From positions 342,754 through 406,753 of the forward strand of contig NZ_JAMLJL010000002.1 of assembly GCF_023634845.1 (NCBI RefSeq): DNA of 64,000 bases, written 5' to 3'. The notes under the pieces are model-generated. The model was not told where the DNA came from, did no database searches, and saw nothing but the letters and a program-made list of their open reading frames with translations. Made by a program: the position numbers and the translations under genes. Positions 27,454 to 36,480 of the stretch are shown here, piece by piece; positions within the stretch are counted from its first letter, which is position 1; the number at the start of each line of letters is the position of its first letter. This stretch comes from Flavobacterium amniphilum (GTDB taxonomy: Bacteria; Bacteroidota; Bacteroidia; Flavobacteriales; Flavobacteriaceae).

Positions 27454-29754
27454 ATGATATTTAAGGAGTATCCTGAGAATCCGTTCCAGATAAAAATCTC
27501 GTTTCACAAAGTTTTAGAGGCTTTGGAAGAAATTGCCCAATCCAATGTGGATTACCGTTCCAATTATGCCAAAGCGCTAATTGAAAAGGCGTCTGCATTC
27601 CCTGAGTTGCGTGACGGGATTACTGATATGAAGCAGATCGAAGACAATTCGGAGCTGATCAATCATTTATTAGCCGATTTGTTTCCTACTGCCCTGACCA
27701 ACAATGAGATCAAAGCCGCTGCCATTCCCTTTTTGAATTTTACCTTCAACTATACGGCGCGGTTTAAAAAAATACTGAAAGAAGCCGGGACCGATTTTGA
27801 CATGGCCATCCGGGACTTCAACGATCATCATTTTTATATCATGAGCTGCTGTTTAATCCTGAACGTGTATTACAACCAGCATTTTGACTTCAGCAAACCC
27901 CTTTTTTATGATATTCCGGATGCCGAGGGTATTTTGAAACACTACCGTATTTTATACAATGCCGATTTTCTTGAAATACTGCCCACAGAAAAATCTGTTC
28001 CCATCACGCAGGAAGACATTGATTTGTTAATGGACAGCTTTGAGAATTTTGATTTATGGAAGGAGAAATTTCCTGATGGGAGTTGGATCCTGAAAGGCTT
28101 CGGGATCGTATCCTTATTTGATGCCACTACCGAAAATGCCGTATCCAACCTTAAGAGTACGTTATTGAAAATGACTGATGATGACACGGCCGATTTCAAT
28201 GAAATTTTCAAAGGCATCTTGCGTTCGATATACAAAGTCAATGATTTACGGATTGGCTATACCCCTTTTACTTCGGAAGAAATAAAATTCAGTACCATGA
28301 ACCCCGAGAAGAAGATCAAGAGTTTTCTGGTTTGTGACAATACCGAAGTCAAGTGTAAAAAAGCGCTTAGCGACACCATTTACAAGACATTGATTGAAGA
28401 CCAAAACTACCTGGCCATTTCAAATGTGGAAAAATTTGCACAAGAGGAAGAAAACGCCGGTTTTGGACAAAAATTACTGTCACAGGATATTAAAAGTGCT
28501 ATTTTCACACCGGTTGTGAAAGAAGGCAACATGTTAGGAATATTGGAAGTTGTTTCTTCCAAAATAGGCGAATTAAACACCCTGAATGCCCACAAATTGG
28601 ACATTGTCATGCCGTTTATTGTGGATACGATCGACCGGTACAATTCCGATTTACAAAACCGTATAGAAGCCGTTATCCAGAAAGAATACACGACGATACA
28701 CCCGAGTGTGTATTGGAAATTCCAGAAAGAAGCACTGAAATATATAGTTGAAGAGCATTCCAGTCCGGAGTATACCTTTAAAGAAATCACTTTCAAGGAT
28801 GTATACCCGCTGTATGGTCAAATCGACATCAAAGAATCATCTGATACCCGAAACAGAGCGGCACAGGATGATATTAAAAACCAACTGGAAACCTTAATTT
28901 CCATCATTGATTTTTTACATATTAAGACCAGTTTGCCTATTCTCGAACAACGGAAATTTGAATTGGGTACCTATTTAAAAGAACTGTTCATCAATTTAAA
29001 AGCCGATACCGAGCAACAAATCCAGCGGTATATCGAAACTGAAATCCACCCCATTCTACAGGAAGAAAATGAAGAAGTCCTGGTACAGGAATACTTTGGT
29101 CAGATCGATGAGAATACCGGTACCTTTTATCATGAAAGAAAGAAGTTTGATGCTACCCTGATGGCTATCAACAAAAAGATGAGCGTTGTATTGGACAACA
29201 AACAGAAAGAAGCACAAGCCATATTTCCCCATTATTTCGAGCGTTTCAATACCGATGGTGTAGAGCATAATTTATACATTGGGAATTCCATAGCGCCGAA
29301 TTCACACTTCAACCTCAATTACCTGTATAACATGCGTTTGTGGCAATTGCAGGTATTGGCAGAGATGGAAAAAGAACATTATGCTTTGAAAGCCTCGTTA
29401 CCGTATCAACTCGAGGTTACTTCGCTGATATTAGTCTTCAGTTCGCCCATTACCATCCGTTTCCGAATGGACGAAAAGCGATTTGACGTGGACGGATCCT
29501 ATAATGCCCGTTATGAAGTAGTCAAAAAGCGGATTGACAAAGCTTTGGAAAAAAACACCAAGAAGCGCATCACTGAAAAAGGAAAAATCACTATTGTATA
29601 TTCCCATTCCGATGAGGAAAAAGAATACAAAAAGTACATTGAATACCTTCAATTCCAGAAAATCCTTGAACCTACCGTTGAGTTTTTAGAAGTAGAAGAT
29701 TTACAAGGCGTTTCCGGGTTGAAAGCGATACGCGTTAAGGTTTTAATGGATTAA
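27454..29754 (+). CDS. Large GAF domain protein
   Basis: The protein has 766 residues and no signal peptide or membrane segment, so it is cytoplasmic. A GAF-like domain occupies about residues 275-400 (with IKSAIFTPVVKEGNMLGILEVVSSK). The N-terminal 250 residues and C-terminal half are mostly helical with no known output domain. Similar long GAF proteins occur in Flavobacteriia with no known role; GAF domains bind small ligands or sense redox. It ends at the base before the convergent HD-PycTM gene. Confidence 0.75.
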   Translation: MIFKEYPENPFQIKISFHKVLEALEEIAQSNVDYRSNYAKALIEKASAFPELRDGITDMKQIEDNSELINHLLADLFPTALTNNEIKAAAIPFLNFTFNYTARFKKILKEAGTDFDMAIRDFNDHHFYIMSCCLILNVYYNQHFDFSKPLFYDIPDAEGILKHYRILYNADFLEILPTEKSVPITQEDIDLLMDSFENFDLWKEKFPDGSWILKGFGIVSLFDATTENAVSNLKSTLLKMTDDDTADFNEIFKGILRSIYKVNDLRIGYTPFTSEEIKFSTMNPEKKIKSFLVCDNTEVKCKKALSDTIYKTLIEDQNYLAISNVEKFAQEEENAGFGQKLLSQDIKSAIFTPVVKEGNMLGILEVVSSKIGELNTLNAHKLDIVMPFIVDTIDRYNSDLQNRIEAVIQKEYTTIHPSVYWKFQKEALKYIVEEHSSPEYTFKEITFKDVYPLYGQIDIKESSDTRNRAAQDDIKNQLETLISIIDFLHIKTSLPILEQRKFELGTYLKELFINLKADTEQQIQRYIETEIHPILQEENEEVLVQEYFGQIDENTGTFYHERKKFDATLMAINKKMSVVLDNKQKEAQAIFPHYFERFNTDGVEHNLYIGNSIAPNSHFNLNYLYNMRLWQLQVLAEMEKEHYALKASLPYQLEVTSLILVFSSPITIRFRMDEKRFDVDGSYNARYEVVKKRIDKALEKNTKKRITEKGKITIVYSHSDEEKEYKKYIEYLQFQKILEPTVEFLEVEDLQGVSGLKAIRVKVLMD

Positions 29755-30945
29755 TTACAGTCCGGATGTTTTAAACGCCCATACAAAAGCAAACACCGAA
29801 CAGATAATTCCGATCATGAAAACCATATAGGTAATGCGCAGTAATTTGTACTTACGGTTAAGTACCAATCCCAGGTAATACAAATCCTTGATCATCGAAT
29901 TATACAGATAATCACGATCCTTCATCATTTCGTTAACCGCCCACTGGTATTCATCCAAAGGCATTTTATAGAAGTTACCGAAGAACAGAAGATTCACTTT
30001 CTTGTCTTCGATATCCTGACGTGTAAACGTACCGCTTGTTACTTTCGGCCGGGTAGACATGATGGCAAAAATGATAGAAATAACACTGAACATCAGCAAG
30101 ATGAACGTGGGCACAATCAGGTGCACGTTACCCGGGCTGTCCAGTTTCGGGATTAGTGTTGATAAGGCAATCGAGATGATAATTGCATTTACCGAAAGTA
30201 AGATATTCGCCTTACTGTCGGCAATTTCACTCAATCGTGTATGGTTGCTTAACGTTGTCCTGAACATCGTATCGATACCACGCTCCGGGCGTTCCAGCTT
30301 CTCCATTTTTTTCTTTTTCAGTTTGGTTTTCGAAATACCTTCCGGGTTTTCCGACAGCTTTTGGATTTCCTTATGCAGCTGAAGGATGTTTTTATCTTTG
30401 GTTTTCTGCCATTCCGTTTTGGCATAATCCGTAAAATAGCGGTGGCAGTTTACCATAATCCTTCTGTTCTCCGTCATCCATTCCAGATCGGTATATGTTT
30501 TATCCAGGGTAAGCTTCCATTCCTCACGCAACAACTGGCAGGTTGCCATATAATCTTCACTTGCAAAATGGCCGTAATCGGCATCTTTGATAATCTTTTC
30601 AGAAATCGTCTGCGGTTCATAGTTGACTTCCGTAGCTCGGATAAGCGACACCACCTTATCGATATACTCCTGCCCTTTCTGATTATCCTCCAGAAACTTC
30701 CTGACAATCGTCACACTTTCCTCCTCGTGTTTCCCGACACCTTTCAGATATCCAACATCATGGAACCAGGCAGCCACCTGAATGATTTCCGCTTCATCAG
30801 CATCGATCTTTTCTTTATCAATCAATACTTTAGTTGCCAAAACTACTTTTTGGGTATGATTAAAATTATGGTAAGTATATAAAATAGAAAGATTATCTTT
30901 GAGTAAGTTGAAAACGAAATCTTCTGCGTGTTGAATAAAATTCAT
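29755..30945 (-). CDS. HD phosphohydrolase fused to Pycsar-effector membrane domain (PycTM)
   Basis: The protein has 396 residues. An HD domain (about 1-200) shows HNFNHTQ near residue 27, the HD pair in AAWFHDVGYLKG near 66 and KDADYGHFA. The C-terminal 170 residues match the PycTM/DUF5706 domain: TTLSNHTRLSEIADSKANILLSVNAIIISIALS, a second helix, RPKVTSGTF and two or three helices to the end. In Pycsar defence a PycTM effector is triggered by cCMP or cUMP to damage the inner membrane. Here it is joined to a likely nucleotide or cyclic-nucleotide phosphodiesterase and no cyclase gene lies nearby, so it may be a housekeeping relative. Divergent from the phosphatase-barrel gene by 27 bases. 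Confidence 0.82.
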   Translation of the reverse strand: MNFIQHAEDFVFNLLKDNLSILYTYHNFNHTQKVVLATKVLIDKEKIDADEAEIIQVAAWFHDVGYLKGVGKHEEESVTIVRKFLEDNQKGQEYIDKVVSLIRATEVNYEPQTISEKIIKDADYGHFASEDYMATCQLLREEWKLTLDKTYTDLEWMTENRRIMVNCHRYFTDYAKTEWQKTKDKNILQLHKEIQKLSENPEGISKTKLKKKKMEKLERPERGIDTMFRTTLSNHTRLSEIADSKANILLSVNAIIISIALSTLIPKLDSPGNVHLIVPTFILLMFSVISIIFAIMSTRPKVTSGTFTRQDIEDKKVNLLFFGNFYKMPLDEYQWAVNEMMKDRDYLYNSMIKDLYYLGLVLNRKYKLLRITYMVFMIGIICSVFAFVWAFKTSGL

Positions 30946-30972
30946 ACAATGATCTTTTAATTGTACTAAATT

Positions 30973-33900
30973 ATGAAATTGTTTTGGGTAAACGAGTCAA
31001 TCAAACAAAATTCTAAACTGTTTTGCTATTCCTCCCTGTTATTGCTTTTAAACGCCTGTGCTACCCACCAGATACAATTAGGCAAGGACACCCATACCCT
31101 AATGGCTGAAGAAAAGCAGGATACGGTCAAAAACAGCCATACCTTATACCTCATCGGGGATGCCGGAAATGCTGATGACGACCAGACACAGCAAACACTA
31201 TCACTGTTAAAAAACCGTCTGGACCAATCCGGCAAGAATGCTACCCTGTTATTTTTAGGCGATAATATCTATCCGTTGGGAATGCCTGTTGATAAAAACA
31301 CCGACGAGCGGAAAGACGCCGAAATCAAGTTGGAGAACCAACTCAAAACCGCCAAAGATTTCAAAGGAAAAACCGTATTCATTCCCGGCAACCACGACTG
31401 GTACCACGGATTAAAAGGTTTGTCTGAAGAAGAACTGTTTGTAACCGACCATACCAAAGACAAGAAATCATTTTTACCCCGGAAAGGCTGCGGGATTGAA
31501 AGCATCAGTCTGACCAACGATTTATCCTTAGTAGTGATCGACAGCCAATGGTATTTAGAAGACTGGGACAACCAACCCTATATCAATGACAATTGCGATA
31601 TCAAAACCCGTGAAAAATTCTTTGAAGAATTTGAAAGCCTGTTGAACAAAAACCAGAACAAGACCACGATAGTTGCGATTCACCATCCGTTAATCACCAA
31701 CGGTCCCCATGGCGGACAGTATTCATTGAAAAAACAACTTTACCCTTCCAAGTTTAAAGTTCCCCTGCCCGTTTTAGGTTCATTGGCCAACCTGATCCGG
31801 AAAACATCAGGTGTAAGTCCGCAGGACACCCAAAACAAGCTCTACACCGCCTTTGTCAATCGTTTAAAACCCATTATCCAGAATAAAGAAAACGTCATTG
31901 TCGTATCAGGACACGAGCACAATTTACAATACATTGAAAACGACGGTATTTACCAGATTGTGAGCGGATCGGCCTCCAAGAAAGAAGCAGCGAGAGCCAT
32001 CTACCCAGTTAACTTCTCTTACGGCGGTAACGGTTATGCAGTATTGAATGTAAAAGAAAACGGAAGTGCACAGGTTGTGTTTTACGCTACCGAAGGTACT
32101 TCCGAAAAAGAAATCTTCCGTCAGGAAATCATAAAAGAAAAGAAAGAAAAAGAATTAATCTATACCGGGCTGACCAACACAAAGGTTGAAGCCTCCGTGT
32201 ATACCCCTGAGATGACCAAAAAAAGTGCCTTCTACCGCTTATTATGGGGAAAACATTACCGCGAACACTACAGCAGGCTAATAGAAGCGCCCATTGTGAA
32301 GCTTGACACTTTATACGGCGGATTAAAACCAACCATTTCCGGCGGTGGCCATCAATCGTTATCCTTACGTCTGAAAGACAAAAACGGAAAAGAATATGTG
32401 ATGCGGGCTTTAAAGAAAAGTGCGTCCCGTTTCTTACAATCGGTGGCATTCAAAGAGCAAAATATTGAAAATGATTTTGACAACACCACAGCCGAGCGGT
32501 TCATTTATGACTATTATACCACGGCACATCCGTATACCCCGTTTGTAATTGGCGATCTGGCCGATAAAATTGGCGTGTACCATTCCAATCCGAAACTGTT
32601 TTATGTACCTAAGCAAACTACTTTGGGCCACTATAACGAAACCTTCGGAGACGGACTGTATATGATTGAAGAGCGCCCAACCGATGAACACAAAGATCTC
32701 GAAAGTTTTGGGAAACCTGATGGAATTATAGGCTCTGATGACGTATTGGCCAATTTGAGAAAAGACGAAAAATACAGCGTTGACGAAGAAAGTTACATCA
32801 AAGCCCGTTTATTTGATATGCTTATTGGCGACTGGGACCGCCACCCTGACCAATGGCGCTGGGCCGAATTCAAGCAAGGCAATAAAGTCATTTACAAACC
32901 CATTCCGCGTGACCGTGACCAAGCCTTTGCCAAAATCGACGGGAACCTATTGGCCTTGATTACCAATATTCCGGCGGCACGGCATATGAAATCATTCAAA
33001 AAAGAGTTGCCCAATTCCAAATGGTTCAACTTTGAGGCAAACGGTTTAGATTTGGCTTTCATCAAGAACAACGATGCGGCGATGTGGCAAAAACAGGCAC
33101 AGTATATTGTGGCCAACCTGACACCGCAAGCCATTGATCAGACCTTTGGAAAACTTCCGAAAGAACTAAGAAATGATGCCACCACAACAGAAATAAAAAC
33201 CAAGCTGAATAACCGTCTCCAACAACTCGAAACGTATGGATTAGGCTACCGTAAATTCCTGAATAAGAACATCCTTTTATTGGGTACAGACAAAAAAGAC
33301 AAGTTTGTTATTGAGCGCCAGGCAGGCGGAAAAACCGAAATCACCCAATTCCGTGTGAAAAAAGAAGGAGAAGAAAAGATATTCGGGAGAGTTTATGATG
33401 CCGATGAAACCAAAGAAATCGTGATTTACGGTCTGGATGATGAAGACATTTTTGAAGTTGGCGGAAAAGGTTCAAACCCAATCCGGATCAGGCTCATTGG
33501 CGGACAAAACCACGACACCTATACTATTGACAGCGGAAAGAATATCCGTATTTATGATTTCAAGTCCAAAGAAAATACCATAACAGGAAGTGGCAATCCG
33601 TGTGTGACCCTGACCGATGATTACGAAGTTAACGAGTATTACAGTAAAAACAACAAACCGAATGCTCTGATGACTTTGCCTTCGATAGGTTCCAATCCAG
33701 ATGACGGAGTCAAACTGGGCATATCGTTGAATTATACCCGTTACGGATTTAAAAGCAATCCGTATGCACAAAACCATCAATTCAAAGGCAATTACTATTT
33801 TGCCACCGAAGGCTTCGAATTGTTTTACAAAGGAACATTTGCCAAGACTTTCGGTAACTGGGATTTTGCCCTAGATACCCGCTATACCACGCCTAATTTC

Positions 33901-34704
33901 AGTATTAACTATTTTGGGTACGGGAATGAGATTGAAAATAACGATGATGAGGCCGGGATGAATTACAACCGTGTGAAAATACAAATGCTTAAAGTGGCAC
34001 CTTCCCTGATCCGCAAAGGAAAAAACGGCAGTACGATACAAATACAGCCTACGTTTGAAAACATCGAAGTAGAAGAAACACCGGGCCGTTTTGTGGATAT
34101 TCCCGGGAATGTGAATCCGAAGGTTTTTGACTACCAGCAATTTGCAGGAATCGACTTTAAGTACAGTTTTGAAAACTATGATAATGTATCCAATCCAACG
34201 ATGGGAATGACCTTCTCGGTACTGGCCAGCTGGAAAACCAATTTAAATGACCAGAAGCGTAACTTTCCTTATCTGGAAGGTATTTATGGAGTAAGTCACA
34301 AACTACTGCCAAAAGGGCAATTGGTACTGGGTACTTTACTGAAAGCCAAAGCCGTGTTGAACAACAATTATGAGTTTTACCAAGGCGCATCGTTAGGCGG
34401 TGATTACGATTTGAGAGGTTACCGCACCGAACGTTTCTTAGGAAAACAATCCTTTTTCCAGAGCACCGATTTACGTTTGCGAGTGGGTAAAATAAGACAG
34501 AGTCTGATCCCGATGCAATATGGACTACTGGGTGGTTATGATTACGGGCGTGTATGGCTGGACGGTGAAGATTCAGATAAATGGCACCAATCTGTGGGCG
34601 GCGGATTATGGCTGAACGGACTCAATTCGGTGACAGCAAGACTGACGTATTTTAACGGATCAGACGGAAGCAGGATTGCGTTTGGGTTAGGGTTTGGGTT
34701 TTAG
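30973..34704 (+). CDS. Metallophosphatase fused to outer-membrane beta-barrel domain
   Basis: The protein has 1243 residues. A lipoprotein-like signal ends LLLLNAC near residue 29. The calcineurin-like phosphoesterase motifs follow in order: LIGDAGN, FLGDNIY, GNHDWYHG, AIHHPLI and SGHEHNLQ (residues about 55-320). A middle region of unknown fold precedes a C-terminal BamA/D15-type barrel, with the typical GGDYDLRGYRTERFLG near residue 1150. A surface-exposed or periplasmic phosphatase tied to the outer membrane is the best reading. It is conserved in Flavobacteriia; the substrate is unknown. Confidence 0.83.
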   Translation: MKLFWVNESIKQNSKLFCYSSLLLLLNACATHQIQLGKDTHTLMAEEKQDTVKNSHTLYLIGDAGNADDDQTQQTLSLLKNRLDQSGKNATLLFLGDNIYPLGMPVDKNTDERKDAEIKLENQLKTAKDFKGKTVFIPGNHDWYHGLKGLSEEELFVTDHTKDKKSFLPRKGCGIESISLTNDLSLVVIDSQWYLEDWDNQPYINDNCDIKTREKFFEEFESLLNKNQNKTTIVAIHHPLITNGPHGGQYSLKKQLYPSKFKVPLPVLGSLANLIRKTSGVSPQDTQNKLYTAFVNRLKPIIQNKENVIVVSGHEHNLQYIENDGIYQIVSGSASKKEAARAIYPVNFSYGGNGYAVLNVKENGSAQVVFYATEGTSEKEIFRQEIIKEKKEKELIYTGLTNTKVEASVYTPEMTKKSAFYRLLWGKHYREHYSRLIEAPIVKLDTLYGGLKPTISGGGHQSLSLRLKDKNGKEYVMRALKKSASRFLQSVAFKEQNIENDFDNTTAERFIYDYYTTAHPYTPFVIGDLADKIGVYHSNPKLFYVPKQTTLGHYNETFGDGLYMIEERPTDEHKDLESFGKPDGIIGSDDVLANLRKDEKYSVDEESYIKARLFDMLIGDWDRHPDQWRWAEFKQGNKVIYKPIPRDRDQAFAKIDGNLLALITNIPAARHMKSFKKELPNSKWFNFEANGLDLAFIKNNDAAMWQKQAQYIVANLTPQAIDQTFGKLPKELRNDATTTEIKTKLNNRLQQLETYGLGYRKFLNKNILLLGTDKKDKFVIERQAGGKTEITQFRVKKEGEEKIFGRVYDADETKEIVIYGLDDEDIFEVGGKGSNPIRIRLIGGQNHDTYTIDSGKNIRIYDFKSKENTITGSGNPCVTLTDDYEVNEYYSKNNKPNALMTLPSIGSNPDDGVKLGISLNYTRYGFKSNPYAQNHQFKGNYYFATEGFELFYKGTFAKTFGNWDFALDTRYTTPNFSINYFGYGNEIENNDDEAGMNYNRVKIQMLKVAPSLIRKGKNGSTIQIQPTFENIEVEETPGRFVDIPGNVNPKVFDYQQFAGIDFKYSFENYDNVSNPTMGMTFSVLASWKTNLNDQKRNFPYLEGIYGVSHKLLPKGQLVLGTLLKAKAVLNNNYEFYQGASLGGDYDLRGYRTERFLGKQSFFQSTDLRLRVGKIRQSLIPMQYGLLGGYDYGRVWLDGEDSDKWHQSVGGGLWLNGLNSVTARLTYFNGSDGSRIAFGLGFGF

Positions 34705-34712
34705 GCTTCGAT

Positions 34713-34733
34713 ACTTCGACAGGCTCAGTAACC
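34713..34733. repeat. CTTCGA-CTCAG-ACC motif, copy 2
   Basis: ACTTCGACAGGCTCAGTAACC follows the barrel gene and resembles the copy at 27164-27185. A second short AGCTCAGCCACCG follows at once. Confidence 0.5.
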
Positions 34734-34755
34734 ATAGCTCAGCCACCGATGAAAG

Positions 34756-34790
34756 ACTAAGAACTAAGGACTCTTCACTAATCACTAAAT
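34756..34790. repeat. 7-bp repeat array (ACTAAGA/ACTAATC type)
   Basis: Five related 7-mers in a row: ACTAAGA, ACTAAGG, ACTCTTC, ACTAATC, ACTAAAT. They match the arrays around 36.1-36.4 kb. Confidence 0.7.
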
Positions 34791-34815
34791 TAATAATCAC
34801 TTAAACATAAAAACC

Positions 34816-35235
34816 ATGAAATTTTCAAGAAAAGCGAATGCCAACTGGAAAGGCACCGGAATGGAAGGAAAAGGAACCATTTCGACCCAGAGTACTACAT
34901 TGAACAATGCCCAATTATCTTTCAAGACTCGTTTTGAAGACGGAAGCGTGGGTACCAATCCGGAAGAATTAGTTGCTGCGGCACATTCAGGATGTTTTAC
35001 CATGCAACTTAGTTTTTTATTAAGCGGAGCCGGTTATACCCCTGAAAATTTAGATACCGAAGCGAAGATCACTTTTGAAGACGGCACCATCACCCAAATG
35101 CACTTGACTTTAAAAGGCAGTGTACCGGGAATCAGCAGTGAAGAATTTCAGGAAACCGCTCAAAAAGCCAAAGAAATATGCCCGATATCCAAATTACTGA
35201 ATACCGAGATTATCCTTGACGCGCAACTAGTCTAA
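34816..35235 (+). CDS. OsmC family peroxidase
   Basis: The protein has 139 residues. OsmC/Ohr-type enzymes reduce organic peroxides with two reactive cysteines; both are present, in AAHSGCFTMQL and CPISKLLNTEI. The start MKFSRKANANWKGTGMEGKGTISTQS is normal for OsmC. It ends 4 bases into the convergent lipoprotein gene. Confidence 0.9.
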   Translation: MKFSRKANANWKGTGMEGKGTISTQSTTLNNAQLSFKTRFEDGSVGTNPEELVAAAHSGCFTMQLSFLLSGAGYTPENLDTEAKITFEDGTITQMHLTLKGSVPGISSEEFQETAQKAKEICPISKLLNTEIILDAQLV

Positions 35236-36095
35236 TCTTTCAACATATACTCATATACCCTGCCGCCTGATTTTTTAACTTTCTCGTCGGCGATATACAA
35301 AACCGAATCGCTTATGAACGTCAGTGCTTCTTTTTGGGAGTAATGGTTTAGAGGCAGTTCGGTTTTTGTTCCTTCATAAAACTTATCGGTGGTAAAACCT
35401 TTGAACAACCAGATTTTATCATGGCTCAGAATGGCTACTTTTTGTTGGTCCGGACTAATGGCCGCTGCTGTGATGGCACAGGTATTAAAATCGGGGCAAC
35501 TGGTAAATTTACCCAATAAGGTTGCGGTTTGGGCACCCGGCTGGTTTGGGATTTTATATAAAGAGACACTTCCGTCTGAGCTTGTACTTCTGTTTTTAGT
35601 GAACAGATAGAAATGGTTTTGGTACACGATGAATGCTTCCACATCATAAAACCGTTCGCTGGACGGGGGCGGGAATGCGGTTTGGTCCGGGTAACTGAAA
35701 GTAGTTTTGGCCGCAGCCGTAGTCTCACTGTTAGTCAATGTTTCCTTACCCACTTTATAAATACACAAATCCTGGCGGACATTATCATTGTTACCGAAAT
35801 CACCTATATAAATATTTCCTTCCTGATCTGAAGCCAGATCTTCCCAATCCACATTGGTCGCATCGGTAATGCTGATGGTATGGGCAATATTACCGTTTTC
35901 ATCCAATCGGTACAAATCGTTTTCGTTACCACTGTCTTCTATGGCCCAAAGAGCACTTCCCACCCACTCTATTCCGGAAACTTCTTCGAGTGACTTGGGC
36001 AATTTGTACACTGTTTTGAGTTCGTCCTTGTCTGAAGAGCAAAAGCTAAAAGATGTTAAGACAATGGTGGCTATTGAAAAAGGTATAGATTTCAT
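35232..36095 (-). CDS. Beta-propeller-like lipoprotein
   Basis: The protein has 287 residues. A lipoprotein signal ends SFSFCSSD near residue 19. The body has repeated strand units (GIEWVGSALWAIEDSGNENDLYRLDENGNI, DLASDQEGNIYIGDFGNND) like SdiA-regulated or SMP-30-type propellers. Ligand and role are unknown. Convergent with osmC by 4 bases. Confidence 0.65.
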   Translation of the reverse strand: MKSIPFSIATIVLTSFSFCSSDKDELKTVYKLPKSLEEVSGIEWVGSALWAIEDSGNENDLYRLDENGNIAHTISITDATNVDWEDLASDQEGNIYIGDFGNNDNVRQDLCIYKVGKETLTNSETTAAAKTTFSYPDQTAFPPPSSERFYDVEAFIVYQNHFYLFTKNRSTSSDGSVSLYKIPNQPGAQTATLLGKFTSCPDFNTCAITAAAISPDQQKVAILSHDKIWLFKGFTTDKFYEGTKTELPLNHYSQKEALTFISDSVLYIADEKVKKSGGRVYEYMLKD

Positions 36096-36136
36096 GATGA
36101 TGAATTTTACTGCTAATTTAATGAATTTAGTGGTTT

Positions 36137-36157
36137 TAGTGATTAGTGATTAGTGAT
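36137..36157. repeat. 7-bp array TAGTGAT x3
   Basis: Three exact consecutive TAGTGAT units, in reverse sense to the array at 36374-36443. Confidence 0.85.
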
Positions 36158-36239
36158 TAGCACCGTTAAAAGTATGTTTGGTACCCTTTTAAGAGTGATT
36201 AATCCATAGACAATAGTCTTCGGTAGCATTTAAAAAGTA

Positions 36240-36267
36240 ACTAGTGACTAGTAATTAGTGATTAGCG
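36240..36267. repeat. 7-bp array ACTAGTG/ATTAGTG
   Basis: Four units in a row: ACTAGTG, ACTAGTA, ATTAGTG, ATTAGCG. Confidence 0.8.
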
Positions 36268-36373
36268 ACGGTTAAAGAATGGCTAGTCTCTATCTAAGAG
36301 TGATTAGTCCTATCTAAAAAGTCATCAGTACCACCTACAAAGTTATCAGTACCACTCTAAGAAATATCAAAAG

Positions 36374-36443
36374 CTAATTACTAGTCACTAATTACTAGTC
36401 ACTAATTACTAATCACTCTTCACTAGTCACTAATCACTAAAAA
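36374..36443. repeat. 7-bp array CTAATTA/CTAGTCA/CTAATCA, ten units
   Basis: Ten consecutive 7-mers: CTAATTA, CTAGTCA, CTAATTA, CTAGTCA, CTAATTA, CTAATCA, CTCTTCA, CTAGTCA, CTAATCA, CTAAAAA. The array stops 3 bases before the mnmE promoter box. Confidence 0.88.
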
Positions 36444-36446
36444 CAC

Positions 36447-36454
36447 TACCTTTG
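36447..36454 (+). promoter_or_regulatory. -7 promoter box for mnmE
   Basis: TACCTTTG fits TAnnTTTG and lies 26 bases before the ATG. The place where a -33 box would be lies inside the 7-bp repeat array. Confidence 0.55.
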
Positions 36455-36480
36455 CCCTATTCAATTTTGCAAGACGATTC

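Larger units (their letters stand above)
36096..36480. other. Repeat-filled intergenic region upstream of mnmE
   Basis: No supported gene lies in these 385 bases. They hold three 7-bp arrays, two in one orientation (36137-36157, 36240-36267) and one in the other (36374-36443), able to pair into a long stem, and the mnmE promoter at the right end. Confidence 0.8.

Noticed and set aside
30361..30882. A 173-codon open frame on the plus strand inside the HD-PycTM gene
   Set aside because: It is antisense to a gene with clear HD and PycTM motifs, and its translation looks like random hydrophobic sequence.
36374..36443. Regular repeats that might be a CRISPR array
   Set aside because: The units are 7 bp in direct contact, with no spacers and no cas genes.
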